From Saprospiraceae bacterium (GTDB taxonomy: Bacteria; Bacteroidota; Bacteroidia; Chitinophagales; Saprospiraceae), in assembly GCA_028280415.1 (NCBI GenBank), contig JANQLV010000023.1, positions 372,001-436,000 of the forward strand: 64,000 bases of DNA, written 5' to 3'. The notes beneath the pieces were generated by a model that worked only from the letters and a program-made list of their open reading frames with translations, did no database searches and was not told the DNA's origin. This document shows positions 62,101-64,000 of this stretch, piece after piece (within the stretch, counting starts at the first letter, position 1; every line of letters starts with the position of its first letter). A program made the translations under genes and the position numbers.

Positions 62101-63153
62101 ATGAAAAACATTAAAGGGCCAGCGATTTTTCTGGCACAATTTGCGGGAAGCGAAGCACCGTTTAATACACTTGATGGAATGTGCCAGTGGGCAGCAAATC
62201 TGGGATATAAAGGAATACAAATCCCAACCTGGGAAGCAGGTTTAATCGACTTGCAGAAGGCATCGAGAAGCAAAACCTACTGTGATGAACTTAAGGGAAT
62301 TGTTCAATCTCACAATTTGGAAATCACGGAACTATCCACACATTTGCAGGGGCAGTTGGTAGCCGTAAATCCTGCTTACGATACGATGTTTGATGCTTTT
62401 GCACCAAAGGAAGTACATGGCAATTCCAAAGCACGTACGAAATGGGCGGTTCAGCAATTGAAATGGGCAGCAAAAGCAAGTCAGAATTTGGGACTAAAGG
62501 CACATGTTACTTTTTCGGGAGCTTTGATCTGGCACACGATGTACCCCTGGCCTCAACGCCCGCAGGGCCTGGTTGAGACGGCTTTTAAAGAACTGGCAAA
62601 GCGCTGGACGCCAATACTCAATGCTTTCGATAAATCCGGCATCGACCTTTGTTATGAGATACACCCCGGAGAAGATTTACACGATGGAATTACTTTCGAG
62701 CGCTTCCTGGAAGCTACCGGAAATCACAATCGTTGTCACATACTCTATGATCCGAGTCACTTTGTTTTGCAATGTCTCGACTATCTTGCCTTTATTGATA
62801 TTTATCATGAACGGATAAAAATGTTCCATGTGAAAGATGCCGAATTTAATCCGACCGGACGGTCGGGAGTATACGGAGGTTATCAGGGATGGATAGATCG
62901 GCCCGGACGCTTCAGATCATTAGGTGACGGGCAGGTCGATTTCAAAACGATTTTTAGCAAATTGGCACAGTATGATTTTGATGGCTGGGCGGTATTGGAA
63001 TGGGAATGTTGTATTAAAGATGGCGAACAAGGTGCGAAAGAAGGCGCAGCATTTATTCGTGATCACATCATTAAAGTTACCGAAAGAGCTTTCGACGATT
63101 TTGCCGGAACCGCTCCGGATGAAAAATTAAATCGATCCATTATTGGAATTTAA
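62101..63153 (+). CDS. AP-endonuclease-type sugar isomerase/epimerase
   Basis: The protein is 350 residues, a TIM barrel of the xylose isomerase-like family. Likely metal ligands are Glu in LCYEIHPGE, Asp in LYDPSHFVLQ, His in MFHVKDAEF and Glu in AVLEWEC. The start KNIKGPAIFLAQFAGSEAP and GYKGIQIPTWE match the sugar-phosphate isomerase/epimerase branch that accompanies Gfo/Idh/MocA enzymes. It probably isomerises or epimerises the sugar released by the DUF1080 proteins. The gene lies 192 bases after the oxidoreductase gene, beyond the leader hairpin. Confidence 0.88.
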   Translation: MKNIKGPAIFLAQFAGSEAPFNTLDGMCQWAANLGYKGIQIPTWEAGLIDLQKASRSKTYCDELKGIVQSHNLEITELSTHLQGQLVAVNPAYDTMFDAFAPKEVHGNSKARTKWAVQQLKWAAKASQNLGLKAHVTFSGALIWHTMYPWPQRPQGLVETAFKELAKRWTPILNAFDKSGIDLCYEIHPGEDLHDGITFERFLEATGNHNRCHILYDPSHFVLQCLDYLAFIDIYHERIKMFHVKDAEFNPTGRSGVYGGYQGWIDRPGRFRSLGDGQVDFKTIFSKLAQYDFDGWAVLEWECCIKDGEQGAKEGAAFIRDHIIKVTERAFDDFAGTAPDEKLNRSIIGI

Positions 63154-63209
63154 TACCCCAACTCAATATTGCCTGCTTAATAGGAGGCGGCTATTGACAA
63201 AGGGATGAG

Positions 63210-63310
63210 CATTAAGTTTTCAAAGCGAATTTTACTGTTTGAAAAATCGGCGAATAGCGCGAGTACCGGGCATCAAAATTCGCTTTGAAAAAAAATTATA
63301 AGACTTAATG
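63210..63310. repeat. Long imperfect hairpin with 17-bp perfect arms
   Basis: TTTTCAAAGCGAATTTT (63217-63233) and AAAATTCGCTTTGAAAA (63275-63291) are perfect 17-bp inverse copies. CATTAAG (63210-63216) and CTTAATG (63304-63310) extend the pairing after a 12-base bulge. It follows the isomerase stop by 57 bases. It may be a terminator, a small mobile-element relic or a regulatory RNA. Confidence 0.6.
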
Positions 63311-63433
63311 GTTTTTTATTCCGGGAGTATATCTGATAATTGGCGTTTCTTGCCTTTTTAGCTTATAAGCCTTTCAATAGAGCAATACTAATCATATCTT
63401 AGTGCGGTCTTTCATCAACGAATATTGCAGATC

Positions 63434-64000
63434 ATGATTCAGAAGAGCCATTTTCAGTTTTTATTGATTTTTTTCTTACTGTTTTTTTTAGGTTTTTCAG
63501 CTTTTGGCCAGGTTCCTCAACAGACAATCCGGGGTGTAGTGACAGATGCAGATTCCGGAGAGCTGCTTTCCGGAGTGACTATAAGCATTGCAGATACTGA
63601 ACCTCCGATAGGAACCAGTACGGATGAATTTGGAAAATTTCGCCTGGAATCTCTACCGATAGGATATTACAATCTTAATGTTAGTTATGTTGGTTATGAA
63701 AAATTAACCTTATCTCAGCTTTTACTGGAATCCGGAAAAGAACTGGTACTCGATATCAGACTAAGCGAAAAAGTGGAAACCCTCGGAGAAGTTGTATTAA
63801 TCGGCAAGCGTGCTAGTGGTGCAAGTATCAGCCCGGTAAGTATTAATACGCTCACTCAGGAAGAGGTAATTCGCTTTCCGGGGACCTTCTACGATCCTTC
63901 CAGATTAGTAATGACTTTTCCCGGTGTAGCCAGTACAGATGATCAGGCAAATAATATTTCTATCCGGGGAAACAGCCCGAATGCAATGAACTGGAGACTG
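63434..64000 (+). CDS. TonB-dependent receptor, N-terminal part (cut by window edge)
   Basis: From the ATG at 63434 the frame is open for 189 codons to the edge. A signal peptide (LIFFLLFFLGFSAFGQV) precedes a carboxypeptidase-regulatory-like domain (IRGVVTDADSGELLSGVTIS, GTSTDEFGKFRLESLPIGYY) and the start of the plug (RFPGTFYDPSRLVMTFPGVA, NNISIRGNSPNAM). This is the usual opening of Bacteroidota TonB-dependent outer-membrane receptors. Its position after the sugar block suggests import of the same or a related substrate, but a 280-base gap and the hairpin separate them. Confidence 0.86.
   Translation, partial: MIQKSHFQFLLIFFLLFFLGFSAFGQVPQQTIRGVVTDADSGELLSGVTISIADTEPPIGTSTDEFGKFRLESLPIGYYNLNVSYVGYEKLTLSQLLLESGKELVLDIRLSEKVETLGEVVLIGKRASGASISPVSINTLTQEEVIRFPGTFYDPSRLVMTFPGVASTDDQANNISIRGNSPNAMNWRL

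Noticed and set aside
63210-63310. Considered as a CRISPR unit
   Set aside because: There is only one inverted pair and no repeat-spacer series, so it is a hairpin, not an array.
1-64000. Searched for tRNA, rRNA, phage and transposase genes
   Set aside because: No T-loop-like tRNA signature, rRNA-like stretch, or intact transposase/integrase was seen by eye. A tRNAscan or profile search would be decisive.

Overview
The window looks like a chromosomal segment from a Bacteroidota bacterium, probably a marine or environmental Saprospiria-like lineage (inference; the order is uncertain). The reasons are a TonB-dependent receptor with a carboxypeptidase-regulatory-like N-terminus, a PorE-type TPR/PD40/OmpA protein, many Cys-type lipoprotein signals, several DUF1080 proteins, and the C-terminal Gly-Cys-Met-Asp / Asn-Tyr / Cys-Ile-Tyr motif typical of secreted Bacteroidota proteins. 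I saw no tRNA, rRNA, CRISPR array, intact insertion sequence or phage genes. Both window edges cut a gene: an M14 carboxypeptidase on the left and a TonB-dependent receptor on the right.

Positions 1-13.7 kb hold peptide and small-acid scavenging genes: M14 carboxypeptidase, a fused 5-oxoprolinase, a DUF2891 protein, aminoacyl-histidine dipeptidase PepD, a metallophosphoesterase, a complete TRAP transporter (DctQ and DctM on +, the TakP-like DctP on -), an L,D-transpeptidase-like lipoprotein and peptidyl-tRNA hydrolase. Positions 13.8-18.5 kb hold a radical SAM/SPASM enzyme, a TPR protein and the PorE-like protein.

Positions 18.5-42.4 kb are a surface polysaccharide locus, mostly on the minus strand. 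One half (28.1 down to 18.5 kb) reads priming glycosyl-phosphotransferase, lyase-like lipoprotein, sugar epimerase/dehydratase, RfbC-type epimerase, sugar C-methyltransferase, RfbF-type nucleotidyltransferase, PIG-L deacetylase, GSA-type aminotransferase and DUF4910 peptidase-like protein. The other half (42.4 down to 33.8 kb) reads Wza-like exporter, Wzc-like chain-length protein, Wzy-like polymerase, Wzx-like flippase and two GT4 glycosyltransferases. Between them lie a DUF1080 lipoprotein on - and a run of + genes: a formyltransferase/GINT1-like protein, a GNAT acetyltransferase, a double-AraC regulator, an NTF2-like protein and a YHS protein.

Positions 42.4-51.1 kb carry a degraded reading frame, DUF2892 and Crp/Fnr genes, a methionine-type aminotransferase, a cluster of SDR, flavin reductase, DoxX-like, membrane and SRPBCC genes, a second flavin reductase, an LPG-synthase-TM flippase and a VWA protein.

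Positions 51.2-63.2 kb form the most distinctive block, all on +: two very large multidomain c-type cytochrome lipoproteins (ThuA-GSDH-PKD-cytochrome c-CBM6-like, and cytochrome c-PA14-propeller-DUF1080), a sugar MFS transporter, a DUF1080 lipoprotein, a Gfo/Idh/MocA oxidoreductase and an AP-endonuclease-type sugar isomerase. DUF1080 proteins are known 3-keto-glycoside hydrolases/lyases, so I read the block as an envelope-anchored route for oxidising a glycoside, cleaving the keto-sugar, importing it and reducing or isomerising it. The exact substrate cannot be told from sequence.
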